Shown piece after piece: positions 26,772 to 35,496 of a stretch of 64,000 nt of DNA; positions within the stretch are counted from its first letter, which is position 1, and each line of letters opens with the position of its first letter. The stretch lies in the NCBI GenBank assembly GCA_024690205.1, contig JAILCX010000004.1, forward strand, positions 123,245-187,244, written 5' to 3'. The position numbers and the translations under genes were made by a program. The notes under the pieces were generated by a model. That model was given only the letters and a program-made list of their open reading frames with translations, made no database searches and was not told the origin of the DNA. Source of the DNA: Lachnospiraceae bacterium. Its GTDB lineage: Bacteria; Bacillota; Clostridia; Lachnospirales; Lachnospiraceae.

Positions 26772-27449
26772 TTATTTATAAGGTTCGGGGAAATATTTTA
26801 TGCTCAAAGCGGCAAAACCGCCTTCATCATCTCCTGCCCGTATCATCCCGATGCATTCACCCTTCTTGTTAAATAAAGGACTTCCGCTCATACCTTCGCT
26901 TAAAGAAGAAAGCTTTCCCTTCATCGCCAGAACATCAAGGTCATAAACGTAACCTTCATCGGTTTCAAGTTCTCCGTCCGTCCTTATAAAGAGGCTGTCT
27001 TTTTCTTTTTTATCTTCATAAAAGAAGTTGTAGGCATAGATCCTGTTTGATGTTATGTCAACCTCTTCCGGAGCTCTTTTTACAGCATATATCAGGGATA
27101 AGGTTTTCTCCGGCAGTTCCGAAACCGGAATATCTATAAAGGCAAGATCAAGCTCATCATCAACCCCATAGATCTGTCCGAAGGATTCACTTCCTTCAAA
27201 AAAGACCACTGATGAACCCTCTCCCCAGTCATCGGTTCCGTGTGCGGTACATACCATCGTAACATACTCATCGCCGATGTTGATGATAAATCCGCTCGAA
27301 GCCTGGGTAGATGTTTTTATGACACAGCAGGATCTGTACGAGTCATCATCAGGTGAGCTTTTTGACGAACATGCTGTGACAAGTATTGTAAATATAAAGA
27401 TAACTGCTGTTATCGCAGTTATCTTTGAAATTAATTTTAAATTTAACAT
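26772..27449 (-). CDS. Lipoprotein with a trypsin-like serine protease fold
   Basis: A 225-residue predicted lipoprotein: basic start, hydrophobic signal (ITAVIFIFTILV) and lipobox LVTAC with Cys 27. The mature part resembles a small chymotrypsin-fold protease: His in CTAHGTDD, Asp in DDELDLAFIDI and Ser in LSEGMSGSPLFNKKGECIGM, in the correct order and spacing for a catalytic triad. It would sit on the outer face of the membrane. It is shorter than HtrA and has no PDZ domain. It follows the RNase P RNA by 17 bases with no clear ribosome site. Substrate unknown. Confidence 0.75.
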   Translation of the reverse strand: MLNLKLISKITAITAVIFIFTILVTACSSKSSPDDDSYRSCCVIKTSTQASSGFIINIGDEYVTMVCTAHGTDDWGEGSSVVFFEGSESFGQIYGVDDELDLAFIDIPVSELPEKTLSLIYAVKRAPEEVDITSNRIYAYNFFYEDKKEKDSLFIRTDGELETDEGYVYDLDVLAMKGKLSSLSEGMSGSPLFNKKGECIGMIRAGDDEGGFAALSIKYFPEPYK

Positions 27450-27466
27450 TTTGCTTTTTCAAAAGT

Positions 27467-27815
27467 ATGAGTGGAACTGTAAGCCGGGTTCTGTCTTGAG
27501 TGATCATCTGTCTAGGACTGCCGTTGCCGACAGCCTCAAGCGACCTACCATGAAACTTACCGGGCCGGCTCATCGTCTCATATCTGGTCTTGCTTCGGAT
27601 GGAGTTTACATATGCCACACCTGTTACCAGGGGCGCGGTGGTCTCTTAAGCCGCCTTTTCACCCTTACCCGCACCGCTTACGCGGCCGCTGGCGGTTGTT
27701 TTCTGTTGCACTTGTCCTGGAGTCGCCTCCGCCGGACGTTATCCGGCATCCTGCCCTGTGAAGCCCGGACTTTCCTCCCGCACCAAAGGTGCCGGCGATC
27801 ACCCGTTCCACTCAT
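27467..27815 (-). ncRNA. rnpB: RNase P RNA, class A
   Basis: Catalytic RNA of RNase P, about 349 nt, transcribed from the minus strand. The 5' and 3' ends pair (ATGAGTGGAAC with GTTCCACTCAT). The conserved core is seen as GAGGAAAGTCCGGGC near the 5' end, ACAGGGCAGG next, GGGTAAGGGTGAAAAGG in the middle, and AGACAGATGATCACT plus GAACCCGGCTTACAG near the 3' end. These features match the ancestral A type rather than the Bacillus B type. It starts 12 bases after the nucleoside kinase stop codon. Confidence 0.95.
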
Positions 27816-27825
27816 TTTTTATTGA

Positions 27826-27831
27826 TTTATA
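27826..27831 (-). promoter_or_regulatory. Possible rnpB -10 element overlapping the kinase stop codon
   Basis: TATAAA on the minus strand overlaps the TAA stop of the kinase gene and lies 10 bases before the RNase P RNA 5' end. No convincing -35 is seen, so processing from a kinase transcript is the alternative. Confidence 0.3.
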
Positions 27832-29485
27832 CTTTGAAGTAGCTTCCTCCGATGAACTCTCTGCAGATAGAGTTGTTCGGAATATGTCTCGGATCAAGTC
27901 CGATAAAGTATTCAAGGAACTTAAGAAGTCTCTTTGCCTCGTAATACTCGGGATCCTCCTTGGTTATGCCAAAAAGAAGCGGTTCAGCGTAATGCTTTAA
28001 AGCAGCCAACTCATAGATCAAAGCCGAGTTAAACATCACATCGGCGCTTTCCTGATAAGGGAAGATATACTTCTCTTCACCTCTTCTTACCGAAGGCCAC
28101 ATTGCTATGGTCTTTTTGGCAGCGGTTCCTCTGGTACGGGCATCCCTTACTATCCTTCTTAAAAGCCTTGCGTCGGTAGTCGGGATCCTGTTGTGGTTAT
28201 CTATATTCAAAGCCGTAAGTGCGCTTATGAATATCTTAAACTTACTGTCATCGGGCAGCTTTTCACTTGTCTTGGGATTGAGTCCGTGGATTCCCTCGAT
28301 AACAAGGATATCCTCTGAACCCATCTGAAGGAAGTTTCCGTTATACTCTCTTTCACCGGTCTTAAAGTTATATTCGGGCATCTCGACGTTTTCTCCGGCC
28401 AAAAGACGCATCATAACTTCGTTGAAAAGATCGGTATCTATAGCTTCAATACACTCATAATCGGGCTTTCCGTCCTCGTCAAGCGGAGTCTTTGCCCTGC
28501 CGACATAGTAATTGTCCATTGCTATCGGATGAGGTACCTTTCCGTAGGTACGAAGCTGGATCGAAAGCCTGTGAGAGAACGTGGTCTTTCCGGATGAAGA
28601 AGGTCCTGCGATAAGGATGAACTTAACATTGCCTTTTTCAACGATCTGCTTTGCAAGTTCACCGATCTTACGTTCCTGCAGCGCCTCGGCAACAAGTACC
28701 ATATCATCGATCAATCCGTTGCAGACATGCTCGTTTAAGTCGCCGACATCTTCTATACCCATCATGAGTCCCCATCTGTCAGCTTCCTTAAGCGTGTTGA
28801 ACAGCTTTTCCCTGGGCTCGAAATATCCGATCTTTGCAGGCTCCTGGCGGCTCGGGATAAGAAGCATCAGTCCGTCTTCATACTGCATCACGTCGTAATA
28901 TTTTACATACCCGGTGCTGGGGAGCATATATCCGTAGAAATAATCATATACATCATCAAGGCAGTAAACGTTTATGGAAGAAGATCTTCTGTATCTGAAG
29001 AGCTTTACCTTATCTTCCATGCCTTCATCCTTAAAGAGCTTAATGGCTTCCTCTTTGGGATAAGAGCGTTTGGTGATCGGACGGTCGGCTTCGATAAGCG
29101 TGTTCATCCTCTCCTTTATCTTATTACACTGCTCTTCGGTAAGAGGGCCGCTCTTTAAAGAGATCTCAACATAATAGCCCTGGCCGATAGAATACTCAAC
29201 CTTGACCTTGTTGATATCCTCTTTTTTAAGGACATCATATGCAGCCTTTACAAGTATCATGATGGCGGTTCTGACATAAGCTTTATGTCCGATCGTATCC
29301 TTCAAAGTGATGAAGCTTATTTCGGCATCCTTTGAAACGGACTTTGTAAGCTCTCTTATCTTTCCGTTTTCAAAAAGGAGTGCGATAAGATCATCATATT
29401 GTGCCTGAAAATCCTTGGCTACGATCTCATACTTGGTACCGTCGTCGTACTCGTACTCTTTTCCATCAATAATAAGTTTTGCCAT
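27827..29485 (-). CDS. Nucleoside (uridine) kinase family protein with N-terminal TGS/threonyl-tRNA-synthetase-like domains
   Basis: A 552-residue protein. The N-terminus (MAKLIIDGKEYEYDDGTKYEI) resembles a TGS domain, and residues about 60-200 resemble the second additional domain of threonyl-tRNA synthetase (GYYVEISLKSGPLTEEQCNKI). The C-terminal half is a phosphoribulokinase/uridine kinase P-loop domain with Walker A LIAGPSSSGKTTFSHRLSIQL and AMDNYYVGRAKTPLDEDGKPDYE. This fusion is a recognised nucleoside kinase type in Clostridia and Thermotogae. The physiological substrate is not certain. It follows trmK by one base. Confidence 0.88.
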   Translation of the reverse strand: MAKLIIDGKEYEYDDGTKYEIVAKDFQAQYDDLIALLFENGKIRELTKSVSKDAEISFITLKDTIGHKAYVRTAIMILVKAAYDVLKKEDINKVKVEYSIGQGYYVEISLKSGPLTEEQCNKIKERMNTLIEADRPITKRSYPKEEAIKLFKDEGMEDKVKLFRYRRSSSINVYCLDDVYDYFYGYMLPSTGYVKYYDVMQYEDGLMLLIPSRQEPAKIGYFEPREKLFNTLKEADRWGLMMGIEDVGDLNEHVCNGLIDDMVLVAEALQERKIGELAKQIVEKGNVKFILIAGPSSSGKTTFSHRLSIQLRTYGKVPHPIAMDNYYVGRAKTPLDEDGKPDYECIEAIDTDLFNEVMMRLLAGENVEMPEYNFKTGEREYNGNFLQMGSEDILVIEGIHGLNPKTSEKLPDDSKFKIFISALTALNIDNHNRIPTTDARLLRRIVRDARTRGTAAKKTIAMWPSVRRGEEKYIFPYQESADVMFNSALIYELAALKHYAEPLLFGITKEDPEYYEAKRLLKFLEYFIGLDPRHIPNNSICREFIGGSYFKV

Positions 29486-29486
29486 A

Positions 29487-30221
29487 TTACCTCCTTTGAT
29501 CGTCGGCCTTTATACCCCAGTCGGCCAATAACCCCTTAATGATATCCGACTCTTTTTGGATCTCTTCTTTTTTTATCCGGTTTACATAACTGTCGGATCC
29601 GGATGATAGTTTACATAATATTGTATCGTCATTTTTTAACTGTTTCTTTAGGTATTCTTCCAAAACAGGATGCCTTTTATCGATAAGGCAGGGTCCGTAG
29701 CGGAGTGCTTCATTGGTAAGTTCGTATGCTTTACCCTCGGGAACGGTCTTTATTACATTATAATATTTACTGTCCTCACAAACCATATCCTCATCCGTGA
29801 TCCTATATCCCGAAGATGAGAGGAATTCCCTGAATTCCGTTATCTCCGACTGCGGGGAAAAGATCATCTCCTTGAAATCACGCATGTTATCTAATCTTTC
29901 GAGATCAGATAAAAGGATCTTTTGGATGAGCGGTCCGCCCATTCCCGATATGATAAGGCAGTCGGCCTCGCCTCTTTCATATTTTTGAAGGCCGTCGGAA
30001 AGACGTGTTTTTATTTTTTCCGAAAGACCTGCTTCACGAATGTTTTCATCGGCATGTTCAAGCGGTCCTTTTTTAACATCCATCGCAAGAGCTGACGGGG
30101 CTATCCCCCTTTCCACCAATGCAATGTCGATAAAAGCATGATCGCATCCCACATCAACGACCTTAAGTTTTGGTGTGACCATGGAAACTATCGTTTCCAT
30201 CCTTTTTGAAAGCTTAATCAA
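29487..30221 (-). CDS. trmK: TrmK, tRNA (adenine22-N1)-methyltransferase
   Basis: A 244-residue SAM-dependent methyltransferase that methylates N1 of A22 in tRNA. The SAM-binding motif is [15 protein letters not shown], followed by [18 protein letters not shown], the TrmK (COG2384) signature, and [14 protein letters not shown]. Start is TTG overlapping the rpoD stop; an internal ATG seven codons on is the alternative. The rpoD-trmK neighbourhood is standard in Firmicutes (dnaG-sigA-trmK). Confidence 0.92.
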   Translation of the reverse strand: MIKLSKRMETIVSMVTPKLKVVDVGCDHAFIDIALVERGIAPSALAMDVKKGPLEHADENIREAGLSEKIKTRLSDGLQKYERGEADCLIISGMGGPLIQKILLSDLERLDNMRDFKEMIFSPQSEITEFREFLSSSGYRITDEDMVCEDSKYYNVIKTVPEGKAYELTNEALRYGPCLIDKRHPVLEEYLKKQLKNDDTILCKLSSGSDSYVNRIKKEEIQKESDIIKGLLADWGIKADDQRR

Positions 30222-31593
30222 GATAATCCTTTAACTTGCGTGATCTGCTGGGATGACGAAGCTTTCTTAACGCCTTGGCTTCGATCTGCCTTATTCTTTC
30301 ACGGGTAACGTTAAATTCCTTACCAACCTCTTCAAGAGTCCTTGCTCTTCCGTCATCCAGACCGAATCTTAATCTCAGAACCTTCTGCTCACGTTCGGTA
30401 AGGGTTCCGAGAACCTCAACGAGCTGCTCTTTTAAGAGCGTAAATGCAGCCGCATCGGCGGGAACCGGTACATTATCATCCTGGATGAAGTCACCAAGGT
30501 GTGAGTCTTCTTCTTCACCGATGGGAGTTTCCAAAGATACGGGCTCCTGTGAGATCTTAAGGATCTCTCTTACTCTTTCAACGGGAAGATCCATTTCAAC
30601 TGCGATCTCCTCAGGGATAGGCTCACGTCCGAGTTCCTGAAGCAGCTGACGTGATACTCTTATCAGCTTGTTTATTGTCTCAACCATATGAACAGGGATT
30701 CTTATGGTTCTTGCCTGATCGGCGATAGCACGTGTTATTGCCTGTCTGATCCACCATGTTGCATATGTAGAGAACTTGTATCCCTTGGTATAATCGAACT
30801 TTTCAACAGCCTTGATAAGACCCAGGTTTCCTTCCTGAATAAGGTCAAGGAAGAGCATTCCGCGTCCGACATATCTTTTGGCTATTGATACAACCAGTCT
30901 TAAGTTGGCTTCAGCAAGCTTTTTCTTTGCGGTTTCGCCTTCCTCATAGTCCTCTTCAAGAGCGGCTATCTCTTTTTCAAGATCTGTCTTTTGCTTTTTA
31001 CGGGTGGCTTTTTCAAGCTCCTTTTTGGCTTCGGGAAGCCTTTCTTCTGCTGAAGCACCTGCTTCCATCTTCTTTGCAAGCACGATCTCTTCATCCGCAG
31101 AAAGAAGGGGAACCTTACCGATCTCCTTAAGGTACATCCTGACGGGATCCTCGATGGAAACTCCCTCGGGAACAGAAAGATCTATGTTCTCAACATCAAC
31201 CTCGTCTTCTTCGGTGAGGATGATCTCTTCTTCATCGACATCATCATCATCGTCCGACATACGAAGAACATCTATACCGTTCTGCTCAAGATATTCGGTA
31301 ACTTTATCAAACTGATCATCAGGAAGTGTCATATCCGAAAAGAAATCGGCTACTTCCTTATAATCCATGACATTCTTCTTTTTCTTGGCAACCTTTAACA
31401 AAGCTCCCAGCTTATCATTGAACTTTTCAAGTGTTGCTTCGTCCATGATATCGACTTCCCTGATATCTTCCGGGTTATCCGGAATATCGGGAATGTCCTC
31501 AAAGACCTCTGCTTCAAAGTCATCATCGAGTTCTACGATATCATTCGTAACTTCCTCCATGGCTTTTTCGGTTTTTTTCTTTTTGCCTGCCAT
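30214..31593 (-). CDS. rpoD: RpoD, primary sigma factor
   Basis: Housekeeping sigma-70 factor of 459 residues. It has an acidic N-terminal region 1 (many Asp/Glu), region 1.2 ([19 protein letters not shown]), region 2 ([47 protein letters not shown] for -10 recognition), region 3 ([20 protein letters not shown]) and region 4 with the helix-turn-helix [20 protein letters not shown]. It follows dnaG with adjacent codons, matching the macromolecular synthesis operon. The many TTGACA/TATAAT sites in the window are its expected targets. Confidence 0.98.
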   Translation of the reverse strand: MAGKKKKTEKAMEEVTNDIVELDDDFEAEVFEDIPDIPDNPEDIREVDIMDEATLEKFNDKLGALLKVAKKKKNVMDYKEVADFFSDMTLPDDQFDKVTEYLEQNGIDVLRMSDDDDDVDEEEIILTEEDEVDVENIDLSVPEGVSIEDPVRMYLKEIGKVPLLSADEEIVLAKKMEAGASAEERLPEAKKELEKATRKKQKTDLEKEIAALEEDYEEGETAKKKLAEANLRLVVSIAKRYVGRGMLFLDLIQEGNLGLIKAVEKFDYTKGYKFSTYATWWIRQAITRAIADQARTIRIPVHMVETINKLIRVSRQLLQELGREPIPEEIAVEMDLPVERVREILKISQEPVSLETPIGEEEDSHLGDFIQDDNVPVPADAAAFTLLKEQLVEVLGTLTEREQKVLRLRFGLDDGRARTLEEVGKEFNVTRERIRQIEAKALRKLRHPSRSRKLKDYLD

Positions 31594-33372
31594 TTAGTTA
31601 TCCTCCAGTGATATATGTATTTTTGCTATCTCTTCCAATGCCTTTTTGCCGTCAATGACCTTTTGAAGGGCATCGACGTCCGATCCGAGCTTGGATGAAT
31701 AATGATCGTAACTGTTCTTTTTAAGGGAATAAAGGATGTCGTGAAAAGCTTTTTCCTTATCCTTTACGGATTCAAGGGCCTCAACTCTCGTATTAAAGAG
31801 TGCTGCCGCTTCCCTTTGGGAATCCTCATCCGAGAACATGCTTATTATCGAAGCGGGGTTTACCGATCCGCTCTCAATCTGTTCAAAGAGCTTTCCTGCC
31901 ACTCTCTGGTAGATCTCTTCGGTAAAATCATCCGGTGTGACGTACTTTTTTACCTTGGAATAAAGCCCCGGCGTGTCCGTTATCCAGGTAAGGAACGCTT
32001 TTTGAGGGAGCTTTTTGGCATCCGCGGCATCTGTTTTTTGACTTATGCCGGATTTAGGCCTTGTAACAGGCGTTGCATCACCTGTTTTTAAAGCATAGGA
32101 TGCTACCAGTTTCTTCATGGCCTCAGGTCCTATCGAATACTTCTCACAGACGGCTTCAAGGTAGTTTTCCCTTTTTAGATCCTCCGAAAAGGCGCACAGC
32201 TTTGCGGCTATCTTTTGATGGAACCTTGTTTTTGACTCCGGATCATTTAGGTTATGATCACGGCTCATTATATCCAGTTCAAAGAAAAAGCTGTTTTCGG
32301 CATTTTCTATTCTTTCAAGGAAAGCATCGTGCCCCAGATTTTTAATAAATTCATCGGGGTCCTTATATGGCTTCATCGAAAGGACTCTTCCGGGAAGGTC
32401 GACCTCATTAAGGATCTCTATCGCCCTCAATGCTGCCTTTATACCCGCTTCATCGGAATCGTAGGCAAGTATTACTTCCTCGGTATATCGCCTTAAAAGG
32501 TTTGCCTGTCCGGCGGTAAATGCGGTTCCCAGCGAAGCTACCGCCATGTTAAAGCCTGCCTGGTGCATCGCGATGACATCCATATAGCCTTCGCAGAGTA
32601 TAACATAAGGAGACCTTGAAGATTTTGCGAAATTCAGTCCGTAGAGGTTACGGCTTTTATCAAACACGGGCGTTTCGGGGGAATTTAAGTACTTTGGTTT
32701 TCCCTCACCCATAACACGTCCGCCGAAACCAATTACCTTATGGTTCACATCCTGTATCGGGAACATCACCCGGTTCCAGAATTTATCATGAAAACCGTAT
32801 CGTTCATCAAAGGTTGCAAGCCCTGCTTCCACGATAAGGTCATCTTCGTACCCCTTTGACTTAAGATACTTCACAAGGTCATCGCTTGTAACATTTGAGT
32901 ATCCAAGCCCGAACTGCTTCATTGTCTCTTCAGAAAGCTTCCTGCTCTTAAAATATTCAAGACCGTTTGAACCCTGGGGTGCCCTTAGCTGATAGTAAAA
33001 ATACTTGGCTGCTTCTTTGTTGACCTCCATGAGCTTTGCACGGCGGTCTTTGGCCTTTTTGGCCTCCTCCGAATACTCTGCTTCGGGAAGTTCGATCCCC
33101 GCTCTTTCAGCCAATTCTTTAACCGCTTCGCCAAACGTCAGGTTCTCGTACTCCATAAGGAAGGTAAAGACATTGCCCCCGGCTCCGCATCCGAAACAGT
33201 AATACATCTGCTTGTTCTGCGATACCGAAAAAGACGGCGATTTTTCATTATGAAAGGGGCACAGCCCGAAATAACTGCTCCCCTTTTTTTGTATCTTTAC
33301 GTACCTGCCGATGACATCGACGATATCGCTGCTCGACCGTACCTTTTCTACAATCTCGTCGGGATAGTACAT
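31594..33372 (-). CDS. dnaG: DnaG, DNA primase
   Basis: Synthesises RNA primers at the replication fork; 592 residues. The N-terminal CHC2 zinc finger is visible (CPFHNEKSPSFSVS ... YYCFGCGAGG), the Toprim catalytic core is VILCEGYMDVIAMHQAG with VILAYDSDEAGIKAA, and the C-terminal region (about 450-592) is the helicase-binding domain. It starts MYYPDEIVEKVRSSSDIVDV. Flanked by dgt (15 bases upstream) and rpoD. Confidence 0.98.
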   Translation of the reverse strand: MYYPDEIVEKVRSSSDIVDVIGRYVKIQKKGSSYFGLCPFHNEKSPSFSVSQNKQMYYCFGCGAGGNVFTFLMEYENLTFGEAVKELAERAGIELPEAEYSEEAKKAKDRRAKLMEVNKEAAKYFYYQLRAPQGSNGLEYFKSRKLSEETMKQFGLGYSNVTSDDLVKYLKSKGYEDDLIVEAGLATFDERYGFHDKFWNRVMFPIQDVNHKVIGFGGRVMGEGKPKYLNSPETPVFDKSRNLYGLNFAKSSRSPYVILCEGYMDVIAMHQAGFNMAVASLGTAFTAGQANLLRRYTEEVILAYDSDEAGIKAALRAIEILNEVDLPGRVLSMKPYKDPDEFIKNLGHDAFLERIENAENSFFFELDIMSRDHNLNDPESKTRFHQKIAAKLCAFSEDLKRENYLEAVCEKYSIGPEAMKKLVASYALKTGDATPVTRPKSGISQKTDAADAKKLPQKAFLTWITDTPGLYSKVKKYVTPDDFTEEIYQRVAGKLFEQIESGSVNPASIISMFSDEDSQREAAALFNTRVEALESVKDKEKAFHDILYSLKKNSYDHYSSKLGSDVDALQKVIDGKKALEEIAKIHISLEDN

Positions 33373-33387
33373 ACGCTTCTTAGTGGA

Positions 33388-34392
33388 TCATCCGTGCCAT
33401 GATTTGGGAATAAATATCTCTTCGTACTTTGCGATAGCGAATCTGTCTGTCATAGCTGCTATATAATCGCAGACCACACGGTCCTTACTTTCACCACGGT
33501 CTATAAGCTTTTTAAGGTCCTCCGGGATAAGTTCGATCCTTTTCCTGTAGTAGTCATATAGCGTTTCGATAAGGACCTCTGCCTTTTTTTCCTCCGATTT
33601 GGCATCGGGGTTTGTATAGACGTTTTCAAACATGAACTTTCGTAATTCACTCATTGCACAGGCTACGGGCTCCGACATCGTTATGTCGTTTTTTTCGTAG
33701 CTGGTCGTGACTATATCGTGAATGAAATGATCGAGCCTTTCGCCCGTTGAATATCCGATAACATCGCAGATGCTCTTTGGAACATCTTCTTCTTTTAGGA
33801 TCCCGCCTCTTATGGCATCGTCCATATCATGATGTATATAGGCGATCTTATCAGAAAGGCGGACTGTCCTTCCTTCCAGAGTTTCGGGCATTCCCTTGGT
33901 CTGATGATTGAGGATTCCGTCTTTTACTTCATATGTAAGGTTAAGTCCCTGGCCTGATTTTTCGAGTATCTCTACGGTCCTTACCGACTGCTCGGCATGT
34001 TCAAAGCCAAGCGGACAGACACGGTCGAGTGCCCTTTCCCCGGCATGGCCGAACGGCGTATGCCCAAGGTCGTGGCCGAGAGCAATAGCTTCGACAAGGT
34101 CCTCATTAAGTCTTAAGGCTTTGGCGATGGTCCTTGCGTTTTGGGAAACTTCAAGGGTATGCGTAAGCCTTGTTCTGTAGTGGTCTCCCTCGGGTGTTAA
34201 GAATACCTGAGTCTTATCCTTAAGTCGTCTGAAAGACTTGGAATGCAATATCCTGTCCCTGTCCCTTTGGAACACGGGTCTTATATCGCATTGTTCCTCT
34301 TCCCTTGACCTGCCCTTTGTATCCACCGAATGCATTGCATAGGGACTTAAGTTTTTCTGTTCAAGTTGTTCAAGATTTTCTCTGATAGTCAT
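33388..34392 (-). CDS. dgt: Deoxyguanosinetriphosphate triphosphohydrolase-like HD protein
   Basis: A 334-residue HD-domain dNTPase of the dGTPase family. The metal site is visible: RLTHTLEVSQNARTIA, then ALGHDLGHTPFGHAGE (HD pair plus downstream His), and KIAYIHHDMDDAI. The KSFRRLKDKTQVF stretch is a family signature. It probably hydrolyses dNTPs to nucleosides and triphosphate to balance the pool. Heading the dnaG-rpoD cluster is typical in Clostridia (Bacillus yqfF-like context differs). ATG follows GAGGG. Confidence 0.92.
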   Translation of the reverse strand: MTIRENLEQLEQKNLSPYAMHSVDTKGRSREEEQCDIRPVFQRDRDRILHSKSFRRLKDKTQVFLTPEGDHYRTRLTHTLEVSQNARTIAKALRLNEDLVEAIALGHDLGHTPFGHAGERALDRVCPLGFEHAEQSVRTVEILEKSGQGLNLTYEVKDGILNHQTKGMPETLEGRTVRLSDKIAYIHHDMDDAIRGGILKEEDVPKSICDVIGYSTGERLDHFIHDIVTTSYEKNDITMSEPVACAMSELRKFMFENVYTNPDAKSEEKKAEVLIETLYDYYRKRIELIPEDLKKLIDRGESKDRVVCDYIAAMTDRFAIAKYEEIFIPKSWHG

Positions 34393-34495
34393 GTTAAACC
34401 CTCACAAACATATTATTCTGCCCCTTTGGGTTATTTCCTTTTTTATTTTACAGATTTTTTGATACGGTCGATTGCAGAACTAACTTCAGTTGTCG

Positions 34496-34522
34496 CAAAA
34501 ATGTCCGGGCAAAAACCCGGAC
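34496..34522 (-). terminator. Terminator of the ptsI-lacLM operon
   Basis: GTCCGGG and CCCGGAC pair perfectly around a six-base loop, followed by ATTTTT on the minus strand. It lies 27 bases after the lacM stop. Confidence 0.8.
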
Positions 34523-34548
34523 ACTTTACATTCTATTCTATATAAGTC

Positions 34549-35496
34549 TTAGACGATCCTGAAAGAAAAAGCGATATCCTCTTCGGCACTTATGCGGTAG
34601 GGCTCTTCAACGTCGGCTCCCCAGCTGTCCATGCCACCTACACCGCGTACCGCTCCGCATATCGTAAGAACTGTCCTTCTCGGCAAAGGAAGCGCTTCTT
34701 TATGGTCTGCGCATTCAAGTTCAAAAGGAGTATAGGGAAGTGCTGAAAACGCAAAAGGCTTATCGGCTTTTTCAACCCTTAACCTTCTTTCATGTCCGTC
34801 GTCTTTTATATTGGATAAAGACCTGTTCCTTCTTATCTCAACCCACTCGGTATTCATGTGCATACCGTTTTCCTGGGGAGTAAGATAACCGCTTATCGGC
34901 AGACCTTCTATATCAAAGATACCATTCTCGGCTCCATCCATCCTGTCGGGATAAGTCTCTCCCGAAAGACCCTCGTATCTGTATCCCAGTGCAACGGTAG
35001 GCATTATCAGCCTGACTCCGAATACCGGAAGCTCTGGAAGTCCTTTTTGTCCGTGATAAAGAGCATCGACTCTGATACTGCCGTCAGATGAGACGGTATA
35101 CGATATGTCTATGGTCGTTGAGGGCTCGGTAATCGTCTCGAAAACATGTGTTATCTTAACTTCTTGGGCTGTCTCTTCACCCGTATATCTGTTGTTTTCG
35201 GGACCGATTGGAAGCGGAATCTCCTTGCCGTCGATACAGACAGCAGCACCCTTTACTTTAATGAACATATCGGCCGAAAACCATGTGCCCGATCTTTGGT
35301 GAAAATGATTTCCGTGGTCATTATCCGTCGTTGCTCTCCACAATGCGGGAACTATCGGACGGTACAGCCATTCCATCCCATTCTTTACGATGCTGCAGGG
35401 GCCGCCCTGGTGATAAGCAAAAAGATATTCAAAATCATCTCCTCTTACTCCGAGATGGAGGTCAGCAAAAGTTATCTTAAGAGTTGTATTTGCCAT
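34549..35496 (-). CDS. lacM: LacM-like beta-galactosidase small subunit
   Basis: A 315-residue protein corresponding to the C-terminal third (domain 5, bgal_small_N) of GH2 beta-galactosidase. The motif PALWRATTDNDHGNHFHQR supplies residues that complete the active site in LacZ. Lactobacillus-type enzymes are split into LacL (about 626 residues) and LacM (about 316) from overlapping genes, and both lengths and the overlap match here. The frame stays open upstream to 35703, but the ATG at 35496 (MANTTLKITF) is the family start. The GGAGG within the end of lacL supports it. Confidence 0.92.
   Translation of the reverse strand: MANTTLKITFADLHLGVRGDDFEYLFAYHQGGPCSIVKNGMEWLYRPIVPALWRATTDNDHGNHFHQRSGTWFSADMFIKVKGAAVCIDGKEIPLPIGPENNRYTGEETAQEVKITHVFETITEPSTTIDISYTVSSDGSIRVDALYHGQKGLPELPVFGVRLIMPTVALGYRYEGLSGETYPDRMDGAENGIFDIEGLPISGYLTPQENGMHMNTEWVEIRRNRSLSNIKDDGHERRLRVEKADKPFAFSALPYTPFELECADHKEALPLPRRTVLTICGAVRGVGGMDSWGADVEEPYRISAEEDIAFSFRIV

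Noticed and set aside
27277..27825. Plus-strand frame across the RNase P RNA
   Set aside because: The region is the structured RNA gene on the minus strand; the frame has no protein signature.
28107..29485. Threonyl-tRNA synthetase
   Set aside because: Only the TGS and second additional domains are present; the C-terminal half is a uridine-kinase-type P-loop domain, not an aminoacyl-tRNA synthetase core.
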